Source: Phanerodontia chrysosporium (taxonomy: Eukaryota; Basidiomycota; Agaricomycetes; Polyporales; Phanerochaetaceae). Taken from it: a DNA stretch of 64,000 nt. A program made the translations under genes and the position numbers. Position 1 is the first letter of the stretch. Every line of letters starts with the position of its first letter. Where the stretch lies: positions 1,922,001 to 1,986,000 of the forward strand of contig MJGA01000004.1 of NCBI GenBank assembly GCA_001910725.1. The letters run 5' to 3'. The notes below the pieces were generated by a model. The model made no database searches. It saw nothing but the letters and a program-made list of their open reading frames with translations, and was not told the DNA's origin. This document shows, one piece after another, positions 11,771 to 22,500 of the stretch.

Positions 11771-12524
11771 GGCGGGGTATAGGACGTGTTAGGGAGGAAT
11801 GGCGGACGGGCTGGTGGCTGTCGGGGGCATCATCGGGCAGGCGGCTGCTGGGCGTTATTTGAGGCACCGTCTGCAGGCGCTTGGAGGCAGCGCTCCCTCC
11901 CGCCAAGGGCCATCAGAGACACCGCCACAGGCAGCGACGCCCTTCCCGCCCGCCGCCCGACGACCCGCGACCACGAGCCCCTCGAGGCCACACTCCTGCT
12001 CTCGCCAGCACCGCCCGACGCTCCTCTCGTTGCTACCAGCGCAAGAAGCGTTTCAGCACACACGCGCCACACGACCCCCACGTGCACGCACCGCCGCGAA
12101 CAGTACGCATCATTGGCTAATCCTATTTCGGCGCACATGCCAAACGGCGTCTCCCTCCAGCGAGTCTTTCTCCTGGGCGGTAGCACCAGCCTTTGGCTCG
12201 CCGGCCGCGAGTCTCATCGCATGGCAACTTGGAGGCTGTCGGCTCACGGGCATTGGTGCATCCAGAGGCGTTGTGGACAGGCTCCCGTGCAGCCATCTTC
12301 GCGGGTTGCGCTTGTAGCTCGCTAGACAGCCGCGATGCAGCACTCGAACGTAATACTGTACCCTGCGGCATTGTATTCGCCAGACGGAAAGACCAGAACA
12401 TACGCTTGCTAGGCGTTCTCGACGCGCACATCACGTGATGTGAACTGTTGGCCCGATCAGGCCGCGTCGCGTGCCCATTGACCGCGTCGGGCCTTGTTCC
12501 GCTTCCCAGACTCGCGAGTTCGCC
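11771..12524. promoter_or_regulatory. Divergent promoter region, arrestin-like/POT1
   Basis: 754 bases separate the two start codons. The middle is rich in CGCC and CCGCCCGACGACC runs; near 12433 there is a CACGTGATGTG element resembling an E-box (CACGTG). I could not fit any exon here. Confidence 0.45.
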
Positions 12525-15500
12525 ATGAAGCGCCTCCGAGCGAGGGACGTCCCAGACGAACCACCCAAGAAAAAGCCGCGCACACGCCCACGCGCAGCAT
12601 CGGGCAGCGGCGGCGGCGGCCAGCGTGTCACGGCAGACAACCCCTTCCGCACAGCACTCAAGCGCACCGTCTCCGTCGTGCGCGACCGTGGCGTCGCCGA
12701 GGGCTTCCTCCAGCTCAATGTCGCGACCAACCCGCTCGTACGCAACGGAGACCTCTGCCTCGTTGCCGATGCGTACGACAACGGCCGGGTCACGCTCGAG
12801 GTGGTCTTCCCCCGCCTGTGCGCGGACCTCCTCGCAAAGGCCAACGTCGCATTCGCTATGAATGACTCCTTTCTACTGTCGTTGAAAGGTGCTCGAGTTG
12901 ACCGCAAGGACGCCGAAGGCGATGAAAAGAAGCTACTGCCTATGACACTCACCTTCCCGAAAGGCGTCTGTCTCAAGTTCACCTACGCTAGCAAGAACGA
13001 TCCAATCGTGGGCAAAATCATTGACATATGGGCCCGTAAGTGGCCTGAATCTCTTGCACTATACACGCTGACGAACTTTGCTCTATAGCTGATGACCCAC
13101 CGCCTGACCCTGACCAGCCGGGAGCCAAGGCCGATGCTGCCGCGCCACCCCACGAGGATTGGTTTGCGACACCCAGGGATCCAGAGCCACAGGATGCTCC
13201 GCCCTCACTGAGCGAACCGGCAGCTGAGTCGGAGCTCGCAACACCAGCAACTGATCCACCTCCAGGGAACCGGCTGCCGCGCCTACCGACGTCGCCGAGC
13301 CTCCTCAAGACGACTCTCCAGCCCCAGAGGCACCTGCCGCTGAGGAACAACCCGTCTCCGCAGATCAACCTCCAGCACTCGCAAAACCCGTGCAGAGACT
13401 CTACCGTAACGTCGGCGGACGGCAGACGCGGAGCGCCACTTCAGCCCACGCCAAGGCGCAGCAGCCCGCGCAGGCCTCTGCGTCGGGCTCGAAGGACGCT
13501 ACGCCGCATGTGCCTGAGCCTCCCGCGCCTGAGCCTCCCACGCCAGAGGCGGCACCGCCCGAGGGTGGCCCAGCGGAAGCCCCGGGCAACAAGCAGACGA
13601 AGAAGGCGCAGAAGAAGAAGGCACGCGAGGCGAAGAAGGCCGCACGGAAGGGCGAGCAAGAGGGGGTGCCGCAGGAGGCTCAGGCTCAGGCTCCTGCCGA
13701 GCCCGCCATCGAACTTGCGGTCGAGACGCCGCTTGGCGAGAAACCCGCGCCTTTGGAAGCTGCACCGAGAGAAGATGCTGAAGCTAGGCCGTCGACAGCA
13801 CCTGTTTCTCCTGCGACTGAGAAAGCGAGTGATCAGGCACGTCTTTCCCAACCGACATCAAAAGAAGCCACCACACCGTCGACACCGGCATCGACTGCGC
13901 CACCGAGGCAGCAGCCGGCTGTGGAAAGACCGGCCAGGACATTATTGTCATCAAGTGGGAACCCTGAGCTTAGTCTAGAGGCCGGGTGTATCGGAGAGAA
14001 CGTAAGGCTGTTGTGGGTGCTTCTGTTTTAGTCACTGAACTTGCATCGTCCAGGGCCAAGTATACCCACCTCTTGCTAGCTTGACCACGAGCTATGTCAA
14101 TTCTTGCATTGCGGTCGTTGCTACCATAAAAGAGCCGAAGAAAACGAAGACGGAAGGTGCGTCTCTCTGCTCTGTCTAGGCTGGGCACACGCTCATGGTT
14201 TTCGTGGTCAACAGAGTGGTGTTACAGCATGGTTCTCGTCGATCCTTCGAACGCCGAGCTCGATGACCCCACTCGCGGCTTCGCTGTGAACTGCTTCGCA
14301 AAAGGACACACAAGCCTACCCGAATGCAAACCCGGCGACGTCATCATCCTGACGGGCATGCAGGTACACCCCTTCTCTCTTTCACCGCCATCCCCCACCC
14401 ACCCACCACTTCCATCCAGGTCACCGGATTTCACGGGACATTCCAAGGCACCTGCGCGTCGTACTTCGCCTGGACATGGACCGTGTTCGAGCCCGAGCGC
14501 GGCGCGACCGTGGGCGTGCACGGCACGCAGCCCGGCATCGGCGCGCCGAGCGCCGCTACTGCACCGCGCTCGGCGAGTGGTGGCGTGCCGTGCAGCGCGC
14601 GGCGGAGCGCGAGCGGCAGGCGAGCGGCGTCGTCACGCACCAGATTGGCGAGGGCGACGCGCGCGGCGCCAGCGTCGCTGCAGGTGCAGGTGCGGGCGGA
14701 CGTCCGGCCTGGGCGCGCGAGCACCGGCTCATCCAGGACGCGAGCCCGACGGCGCAGCCGAACGGGTACTTTGACTGCACGGTCGAGGTGCGCTTCGGCC
14801 TGTACATGCGGTGGCGGACGCGTGCTGATCAGTGTTTTTTTTTCTTATCTGCGCAGGTCCTCTTCGGGCACACCAACACGCCGGGGAACGTGTACTCGCT
14901 GTACGTGACGGACTACACGCGGAACGCGCATGTCGCGCCGACGACCGCACAGTGGTGCGCGCCCGCGCTCGCGCCGTACGTGCTGCGCCTCGAGGCGTGG
15001 GACGACGCGGCAGCGCGCGCGGCGCAGCTCCCGCGCGGCGCGTACGTCGAGCTCCAGAACGTGCGCATGCGCGTGAGTGCGGGCGGTCACTGGGAGGGCA
15101 AGCTCCGCGAGCGCAAGATCCGCGTCCTCGACGAAGACGAGCTCGAGGGCGAGCCGCGCTTTGCAGCGCTGCTCGAGTAAGTGGTGCTCTGCGGGCATCG
15201 AGACGGTCGTGCTGAAGCGTGTTTCTTGCCGGCAGGCGCAAGAAAAAGTGGGAGGAGGAGGCCGAGGAGGAGGCCAAGCACCGGTTCCCGCACCAGCTCA
15301 TCTCGGAGGCGCAGCTCGACAGCCACTTCTGCTGCACTGTCGAGGTGCGTGGCGGCCTGGTCTCCTGCTGCCTCGTGCTCCCATACTGACCGCGCCACGG
15401 CGGCACAGGTCCTGAACGTGAAGCAGAAAGACCCGGCGCGCACGCTGCTGTGGGTGACGGACTACACGTCGCGCACGGACCTCACGGCGCACGCCGCGAC

Positions 15501-16605
15501 GGCCGAGTGGGCGCACGGGCTCAGCGGCGGGCGCGTCCTCAAGATCACGCTCACGGACGCGCAGGCGCAGGTCGGCGCGGCACTCGTGCGCGGCGACGTC
15601 GTCGCGCTCCGCAACCTGCGCCTCAAGGCACTGAAGGGCGGGCGCGACGTGTCCGGCGTGCTCGGCGGCACGGAACGCCTCGTGCACAAGCTGAACCCGG
15701 CGACGACGGGCAGCGAGGAGTGTCTCGCGCTGCTCAGGTGCGTGACCGCCCTCTTGTCTCGTTGGCGTCTCCACGCTCAGCCTGTCGGTGCAGCCGGAAG
15801 AAAGCGTGGGAGCGCCGCGCCAAGGAAAGTACGTCTGGCGCGAACGCGAACGGGAAGACGAACGGCAGACCGAACGGTAAGGGTGCCGTGCCCGAGCGCA
15901 GGACGCGCGAGCAGCCCGCGCCGCTCGACCCCGCGGACCGCCCCAAGAACGCGATCACCCTCCGCACGCTGCGCGAGCTGCACGACGGCGCCCGGCCGAT
16001 GTGGTATCGCGTCGTCGCGCGCGTGACGGACTACTTCCCTGGGGTGCTCGCACGGTGGGCGGTCCTGCGGTGCACGCAGTGCCGCGAAGAGTACGTCCAA
16101 CCCTCTTGCCTACGAGATCCGGCTGACGGCGGCTGGCTCCACAGCATACCAGAGACGTTCCGCATCTGCACGCGCTGCGACCTTGACATGGCCGAGACGC
16201 ACGTCCGGCCGTTCTACCGCTTCTGGCTCGAGATCGAGGACGAGGAGGGATCGCGCGAGCGCATCGTCGGTGCGCTCCCTTCGGTGAGCCGGCATTCTTT
16301 CTAACCCCTTGCGTTGTGGACGCACGGCTGATATCGGGATTACGAAGTCTCCCTTCGTGCCAGACTTCCTCGAGGATCTCCCGCCAGCGGATTTCCAGGA
16401 GGACGACGAGGCTCGGCAGCGGCTCGAGGATCGAGCGCGCCCGCTCCTGGGCTCCGACCTCGTCGACCACTACCGAGAGCTCCTGCAAAGGGCAGACGAC
16501 GACGGTGCCCTCGACCCGTCTGATGCGCCATTCCTCAACCTCGTCCTCGGTGCGACGGCCAGCGACGATCCGCACCTCACCCTTCTCAAATGCTCCCGGC
16601 TTTGA
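12525..16605 (+). CDS. POT1: Protection-of-telomeres protein (POT1-like), multi-OB
   Basis: POT1 binds the single-stranded telomeric overhang. Exons: 12525-13035, 13089-14001, 14054-14156, 14215-14363, 14420-14787, 14857-15176, 15236-15344, 15409-15737, 15794-16283 and 16348-16605. Two one-base losses (near 13260 and 14548) must be allowed; with them the protein is 1183 residues. Layout: an N-terminal beta-rich domain (1-170), an acidic Pro/Ala/Lys linker (to about 475), Telo_bind OB1 starting GQVYPPLASLTTSYVNSCIA, then two copies of the POT1 ssDNA-binding OB with the marker LYVTDYTRN and later LLWVTDYTSR, and a C-terminal OB-like region carrying a CxxC...CxxC ribbon (RCTQCREEY and ICTRCDLDM). 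The first intron of 13036-13088 joins the N-terminal domain to the linker in frame. The frame-slip sites could alternatively be odd introns (for example 13162-13265), but their splice sites are poor. Confidence 0.82.
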
Positions 16606-16844
16606 CGGACGAACTGCAGCCATCTCTGTCTCATCTGCTAATGATCTTGCGCAGGAGCACTGTATTATTATATCTAATCTGTATGATACCTTGAATAATG
16701 CTACAGCGATCCAGGAGACCATGTGGATGTCACAGCATGCGGGGGTATGTAACGTACGAAAGGAGTGTGTGGGTATCTGCTGAAGTGGGAAGTCCAGATT
16801 TCCTGTAGAGCTAGTGTTACAGAGCGCGCACGAGCCCGCGCGGC

Positions 16845-18586
16845 TCAGCGCAAGAGGGTGGGGAGGCCTCGCGTCCCACGCAAGGCCGAGGGGTTTCGGG
16901 CAACAAGCTGGGCTTTTCGTAGGTCTTCGTCAATGCGCCACATGCCCTTGACGAACGCCTCGCGGTCGAGGCTTCCCGTGCCGTCTGGATCGCACTCCTT
17001 CCTATTGCCCGGTCAGCGCCTCGCAAGGGTACCTTATGCCAGCACGCGACGCACCATATATCGCGCAACTTTCTGCGCTCGAGCTTCGAGCACTTCCAGA
17101 TCGCCTTGACAACCTTTCCGCTCAACTTCTCCTCTGGTCCAACATCGTCGTCTGCGTGCTCCGGCGCACCATTCTCCTGCGGGTTCGTGATCAGGTCCAC
17201 CGACAGCCCTCTCCACCCCGCCGCCTGCCGCGTTTTTCTCCCCATCGGCGGCGACAGAGCTCGTCCAAGGCTGTCCACAGCAGCCTTGCGCTGTGCGATG
17301 ACATTGTTGTTGAAGACAGTTTCGTAGCGGCGCCTTGCAGAAGCAGGAACCGGCGGTGGTCGCAGCAATTGGGGCGCCGCTGGCGTGTGGGCCGGCTTCG
17401 GCGGTATCGACGGGCGATAGCTCGAGGTAGATGTCCTTGAAGTGGCCTGGCTAATGACAGACGAGCGGTCGGACGACGCTGAGGTAGAATTGAGAGAGCT
17501 GCGGTTCGAAGGTGGAGGTGGGCGCGTGCGGGATGGAGGCGGGGGAGGAGCGGGCTTTGCAGGCGTTGGTCGCACGGCGTACGGTACAGAGATCGTCGAC
17601 GTCGACGAAGACGAGGGTGCGTTGGCTGATGAGGAGCTTGGGGTAGGCCGTTTCGGCAACTTTGGCGGCTCGGATGGTCGCCTCACGAACTCTGCCCAGT
17701 CGTTTGAGACCGACGATACGCTTGGACTGACAATAGACGATGTAGATAGATTCTCGAATGACTCGTCGAGACTTGCGTTATCTTGCTCGCGCCCATTGTC
17801 TGGCTCGCGGTCTCCTCGGTCGACCGGGAATGTCGCCACGAAGTTTGACACCGAGCCAGGGGTTTGCAGATCAGTCCCTCCATCGGAGGAGAGGGACACG
17901 GAGTGGAAGGAAGAGATGGACGATGCTTGAACATGTCCTGAACCGTTTCCCCTTGAGGGGATCGTGATCCCCAGTTGGCCCGCCGGTGGATACTGATCAA
18001 CCGTGAGCGAGTCGGACTTCTTGCGTGCGGGAAGGGGTGGAACGGGAAGAGGTGTCAAGGGAACATTGGGACTGCGAGCAGGTAGGGAGGTCGTAGATGA
18101 ATTCGACAGCGAGACGGACTTGAGCGAACTGTAGGACGCTTTGCGGGGTGGTAGCGGCGGTTTTGGGTGTGGTTGCGGAGGGGATTCGAAATGGATGAGA
18201 GGAGGGCTGGTCTGAGTCGACTGACGCACGAGAGGATCTGAGACGTGCCTGGCAGTGCCGTTCGTTGGAGGCTTGCTGCCTAGTGGTTTCTTTTGACGCG
18301 GCGCGTATGGTAAAGGGCCATCTTCCAGGACCCAGTCGTCTATCAGGGAGGTCTTGCGACCTATGGATGGCCCAACAGGAGAGGGCGATCTGGACAAAGA
18401 CCGCCCTGACGGGGTTGGTGTGTTTGGTGCTATTGGGAAGTATGCTCTGGACGCTGGCGAGACCGGGGCATCGAGCAAGCTGGGAGCAGACCTGCTAGCG
18501 TTGTTGTGAAGCGGTTTCGAGGTTGCCAACGCCTCGAATGCGGTGATTCTAGATTTTACGCCGACCGGGACATCTTCAGACGACAT
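16845..18586 (-). CDS. EH-domain (EF-hand) scaffold protein, IRS4/Tax4-like layout
   Basis: Two exons, 17055-18586 and 16845-17001, giving 562 residues. The start is the ATG at 18584-18586; the frame upstream has no ATG. Residues 1-490 are Ser/Pro-rich and probably disordered, with many PPLPPRK and PPPPPSRTRPPPP blocks that could bind SH3 domains. The last 100 residues form an EH domain: VVKAIWKCSKLERRKLRDIW, then a canonical calcium-binding loop DPDGTGSLDREAF and FVKGMWRIDEDLRKAQ. In yeast Irs4 and Tax4 a similar C-terminal EH domain activates the inositol phosphatase Inp51 at the membrane; this role is inferred from layout only. The start lies 159 bases from the divergent UPF0045 gene. An endocytic EH adaptor is the alternative. 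Confidence 0.82.
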
Positions 18587-18745
18587 CTGGACGGCGGAGA
18601 GCGGAAAGGGCGCAGCAAGGTTGTAGTTAAACTTGAGGAGGGGGGCCTCCACTGTCGCAAGAATACCTCGCGGGCGCCTAGTTAATTATACGAGACAGGC
18701 GCCGCGGCTGCAGTACTTGCCCTTCTCGACCATCTCTCCTCAATC

Positions 18746-19384
18746 ATGGCGTCCTCAGGTAACCATGACTTGTACGCCGTAGCAGGTTAGTTCGGGCACT
18801 GTGTGAATGTGTGGATTGCTTAATTAAATTCCCTAGATTTCTGTCTCATACCCATGGGCACCGCGGAACCCTCCGTGGGTCTTTACTCCGTCAAAACCTC
18901 GCACGCTAGACCAACATGAGTGCGTCTTGTAGGTTGCCGAATACATAGCGGAGTGTGCCCGTGTCCTACAGAAGTCAGGGCTGAAACACCAGGCATGTTT
19001 ATTCGAGCTGTACCTGTCAATTCGCAGCTGACATCGCGACGTATTTAGATGCAGTAAGTGTCGACAGCCTTCCGTACTATATGACTCGTCACCCTACGAC
19101 TAATTCATTTCCGCGTAGCGGATATGGGACCAACCTTGGTACGTACTCAGCTTGGTTCCCTGTATTCTCCCACTCACTGTCCAAACACCTCAGAGGGACC
19201 CTGGTCAGACGTAATGAAAGCTATTCACGACTGTCATGCCGCTGTCCACGCGAAAGGCGCGCCCCGTGTCGCTACCGACATCCGTATAGGCACACGCGTC
19301 GACCGCGAGATCGAACCTGGCACAGGCAATGAGAGCAAAGTGCAGCGTGTGCAGGCAATACTTGCAAAGGACCAGCAAGCATAG
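18746..19384 (+). CDS. ECM15: Thiamine-binding-like UPF0045 (MTH1187/Ecm15) protein
   Basis: Members of this small family fold like ferredoxins, form tetramers and bind thiamine or its precursors. Six exons: 18746-18785, 18837-18874, 18933-18992, 19049-19053, 19119-19138 and 19194-19384, giving 117 residues. The family signature is unbroken only when two oddities are accepted: the third intron starts with GC (CAG|GCATGT at 18993) and the fourth exon is 5 bases. The result reads KHQMHGYGTNLEGPWSDVM, followed by RVATDIRIGTRVD. The micro-exon has a strong acceptor (ATTTAG) and donor (GTAAGT). The gene is divergent from the EH gene and converges on the methyltransferase, 195 bases away. Confidence 0.88.
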
Positions 19385-19579
19385 ACATGCACAATCATCA
19401 ACAACCGAACAAGACAAGCGGGATGGAATGGATTGGTGTGGTATACAATCGATTTTACCTACGATGCAACATGTGTAGGACAGTATGATAGGAGACATCG
19501 GCTCAAGATCTGCAGCTACAAAATCCCAAGGAGAGCAGGAAACCAAGAAAACATAGTCATGCCGTGTTTAGCCAAAGAA

Positions 19580-22500
19580 TCAGTTGAAAACCATGGGGAT
19601 TTCGGGACTCTGCTCTTTGTCATTTTCCTCCACTTCCTTTTTCCACGTTGAAACCACGGCGTCGCCAATGGACTTGCCCAAGGCAAGGGCAAGGGGTATC
19701 GGGACAGCGTTACCGATTTGCCGTTGTTGCTGGACACGACAATGAGCATATATGCAGATGTCATAACAGTTCGTGAATAAACGTACATCCTCGAAGGCGT
19801 TTTCGCTCAGGGACAGGAATCTCTGGTGATCAGGAAAGCCTTGCGCACGAGCGAATTCGCGGATGGTCAAGACGCGTTTTTGCTGCCATCATGACGGGGT
19901 CAAAGCCTGTAATTGGTTGTGAAGGACAAACCTACCATAGGATGCAGTAGTCTTCCTCCTTTGGCATTCGGTGCAGCGGAAGTGAGCGCGGTTTGGAAGT
20001 GCCATTTACCGTTCACACGGCCATAGACCGCTGGTGTTCTTGCCATCAGTTATGCTCGGAGAGTATATGCTGATCGCGTACTGCGGTACTGCTGACGGGG
20101 TTTCTTGAGCCCTCTATCACTGTACCAGGCTTTGCTTTTCAACACGTCCGGGAGATCTAATGACACAATGATCAGCAACCGATGTTCATCGCGACATGTC
20201 GCGCATACCTATATGGTTCGCGTCGCCCCTCAGAGGTATATTGACCACACTATCAATCGCATTTTCAGCCTTGATCCAACTTCCAGGTCAGAAACAAAAG
20301 CACCTCTCCACGACTTTGGGTCCATAGCGTTTTGTGTACTGGTACGTCACACCCTCATCGGGCTCGACATGCTTGCGCATCCATTTCTGGTACCGACTCA
20401 GCGGTTCGGAGGCGTATGGCTCAGGGTCGACATAGCCACAGTACGGCGAGCTGGCTGAATGGCGCTTCGTGCTGTCTGCATCAAATCGCAGGATACCCTG
20501 GTCCCTACGCCAGCGAATTTCATGGGGATCGTCGGGATCGGTGTAGTTGGCCGGGTTTTTCCTGGAGAACGGTAACATGAGTGGACGAGTCGTGGACGAT
20601 CAAATGGAGGGAGTGCCTACCAATCGAATTTGGGCTGCAGATCGCTCGTGCGAGGGTCAGCGGGTAGAACAGCAAGCTACTCGAGAACCGGGCAAACGTA
20701 CGAGATCACTGATTGCGTCTTCGACCGACACACGCAGATGGGGTGCAAATTGGAGCCACGCAGTGCGGTTCTCGACGTCCTTCGGCTCGAACGGGATGCT
20801 GCGCACAGCCGGACGGAGTAAATTGCCAGTCTCGAGGCGGATCTGCGGAACGTCGTCTGCTGTACAGTGGGTGGGCACGGGGAAGCGCGGCAGAGGTAGC
20901 CCACGCTTCGCGCCGACGAAGATGACGCGTAGCCGCGTCTGAGGGGCGCCATACTGTCCCGCTTGGAGGAGCTTGAAGTGAGCTTGGTACCTATGCAGGA
21001 TCAATGGACAGTGGAGGGCAGTGTAAAAACGCAACATACCCAAGACTGGTGAGAACACGGAGGATAAGTTTTACAACCCCCATGCGAACGCCACCTTCCA
21101 TCTTTGTTCCGGGGCCACCAGGCTGTGTTGCGTTCAAGGGGTGGAAAAGGATGCCCTTGACATTCTCGAGCATGAAATATTTTGGCCGGTAGAAGTCAAC
21201 GTAGGAAAGCATGTTGCACACAAGAGTGTTTCTGCGATTGAATGAGATTGAGCAACAGACGACGGTGATCTGGAACAGCGGGTGCAAACCTGTAGTCATC
21301 CACAGTCTGTAGGCCAGCGTAGCGTCAGTCACATCTTTAAACGAAGGAACACGGCACATTGACGAACCTTTGTATGATTCATGTATGAGAAGCCCTGACA
21401 TGGTGGCCCTCCGTAAAGGAAGTCTACCTCTCCTGGCTTAGGCATAGGGGGTATCTCCCGCTGGAGCTCCTCCGACCATAACGATTCTGGGTCCTGACCT
21501 TCATACGTTTCGATAGCGTGCTTCAGCATGGTGTTTACTGAGCCATGATAAACCTGCGCATAGGGATGGTTCGCTCTTACCTTACAGTTAGCATTACAGC
21601 TTATCAAAATGTAGGAAGAAAACTTACTCGTACGTGAGACAGGCGCTCGCTCCAAGCTCGACGGCCCACATCGTCTTGACGTACCCGCTCTCGTCAAACC
21701 CAGTCGAGAGGCCGCCGGCGCCGGCGAAAAGCTCTAGTCCCCGCAGAGGCTGGTGGGTATCGAGAAGAGCGTCGCGCTGTGCGAGCTCCTCGCGCCGGGC
21801 CGCGACGCACTCGTTACATGTGCGGAAAGACTTTCGTGGAAGAGGTGTCAATTCGTCTGTGGACCGCGGCTTGTCCGACTCAGCCATGCTGTCGACGTAG
21901 AAGTGATCGTCGTGTGTGCACCATGCATCGAGTTCGTCCAGAGTGAGGGCGTTTCGATGCACGACGAATGCCTTGCCCTCGATGTCCCGAACGTCAACGG
22001 CGTTGATGGTTGTGTCGCTGCGGAAAAGTCGACGCTGTACCCTAGTGAGTCGGTGTCGCTAGCATCTTAGGGAATGTACTTGCCTCGTCCATCTCGCACA
22101 CTCCAAACTCCGTCTTCGTCTCTGCGCGTATGATGAGGTCGCATCTCTGGTACACCCTCAGATCCACGGAGTGATAGACATGTTTGAGGTTTTCGCTTGG
22201 GTGTATCTCGACTATCTGCGCGATGAGATACACGTCCGTCTCTTTCATTTCCGGTCGGATGTAGACGAAATCCTTGACATGGTAAGCGACCCCGCCATGT
22301 AGAAGTGAGCCGTCTTGTATGGTCCAGTCGTCGTGGTCATCCTGCAGAAGACCTACACCACATGATACGCACGGCTGGCCACGCTTGCACCTTTTGCGTG
22401 CACGCTCCTCTTCTTCCGGTGTACGTTCGAAGAACACGGCATTGTTTGCGTCCCAACAGACCCTACGGTAGACACTGTCAGAAAAGATAGCATCTGAGTC

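Noticed and set aside
14157..14213. A 23-base intron ending at the TAG near 14179 in POT1
   Set aside because: Too short to splice. The 58-base intron 14157-14214 ends at CAACAG and gives the conserved EWCYSMVLVDPS.
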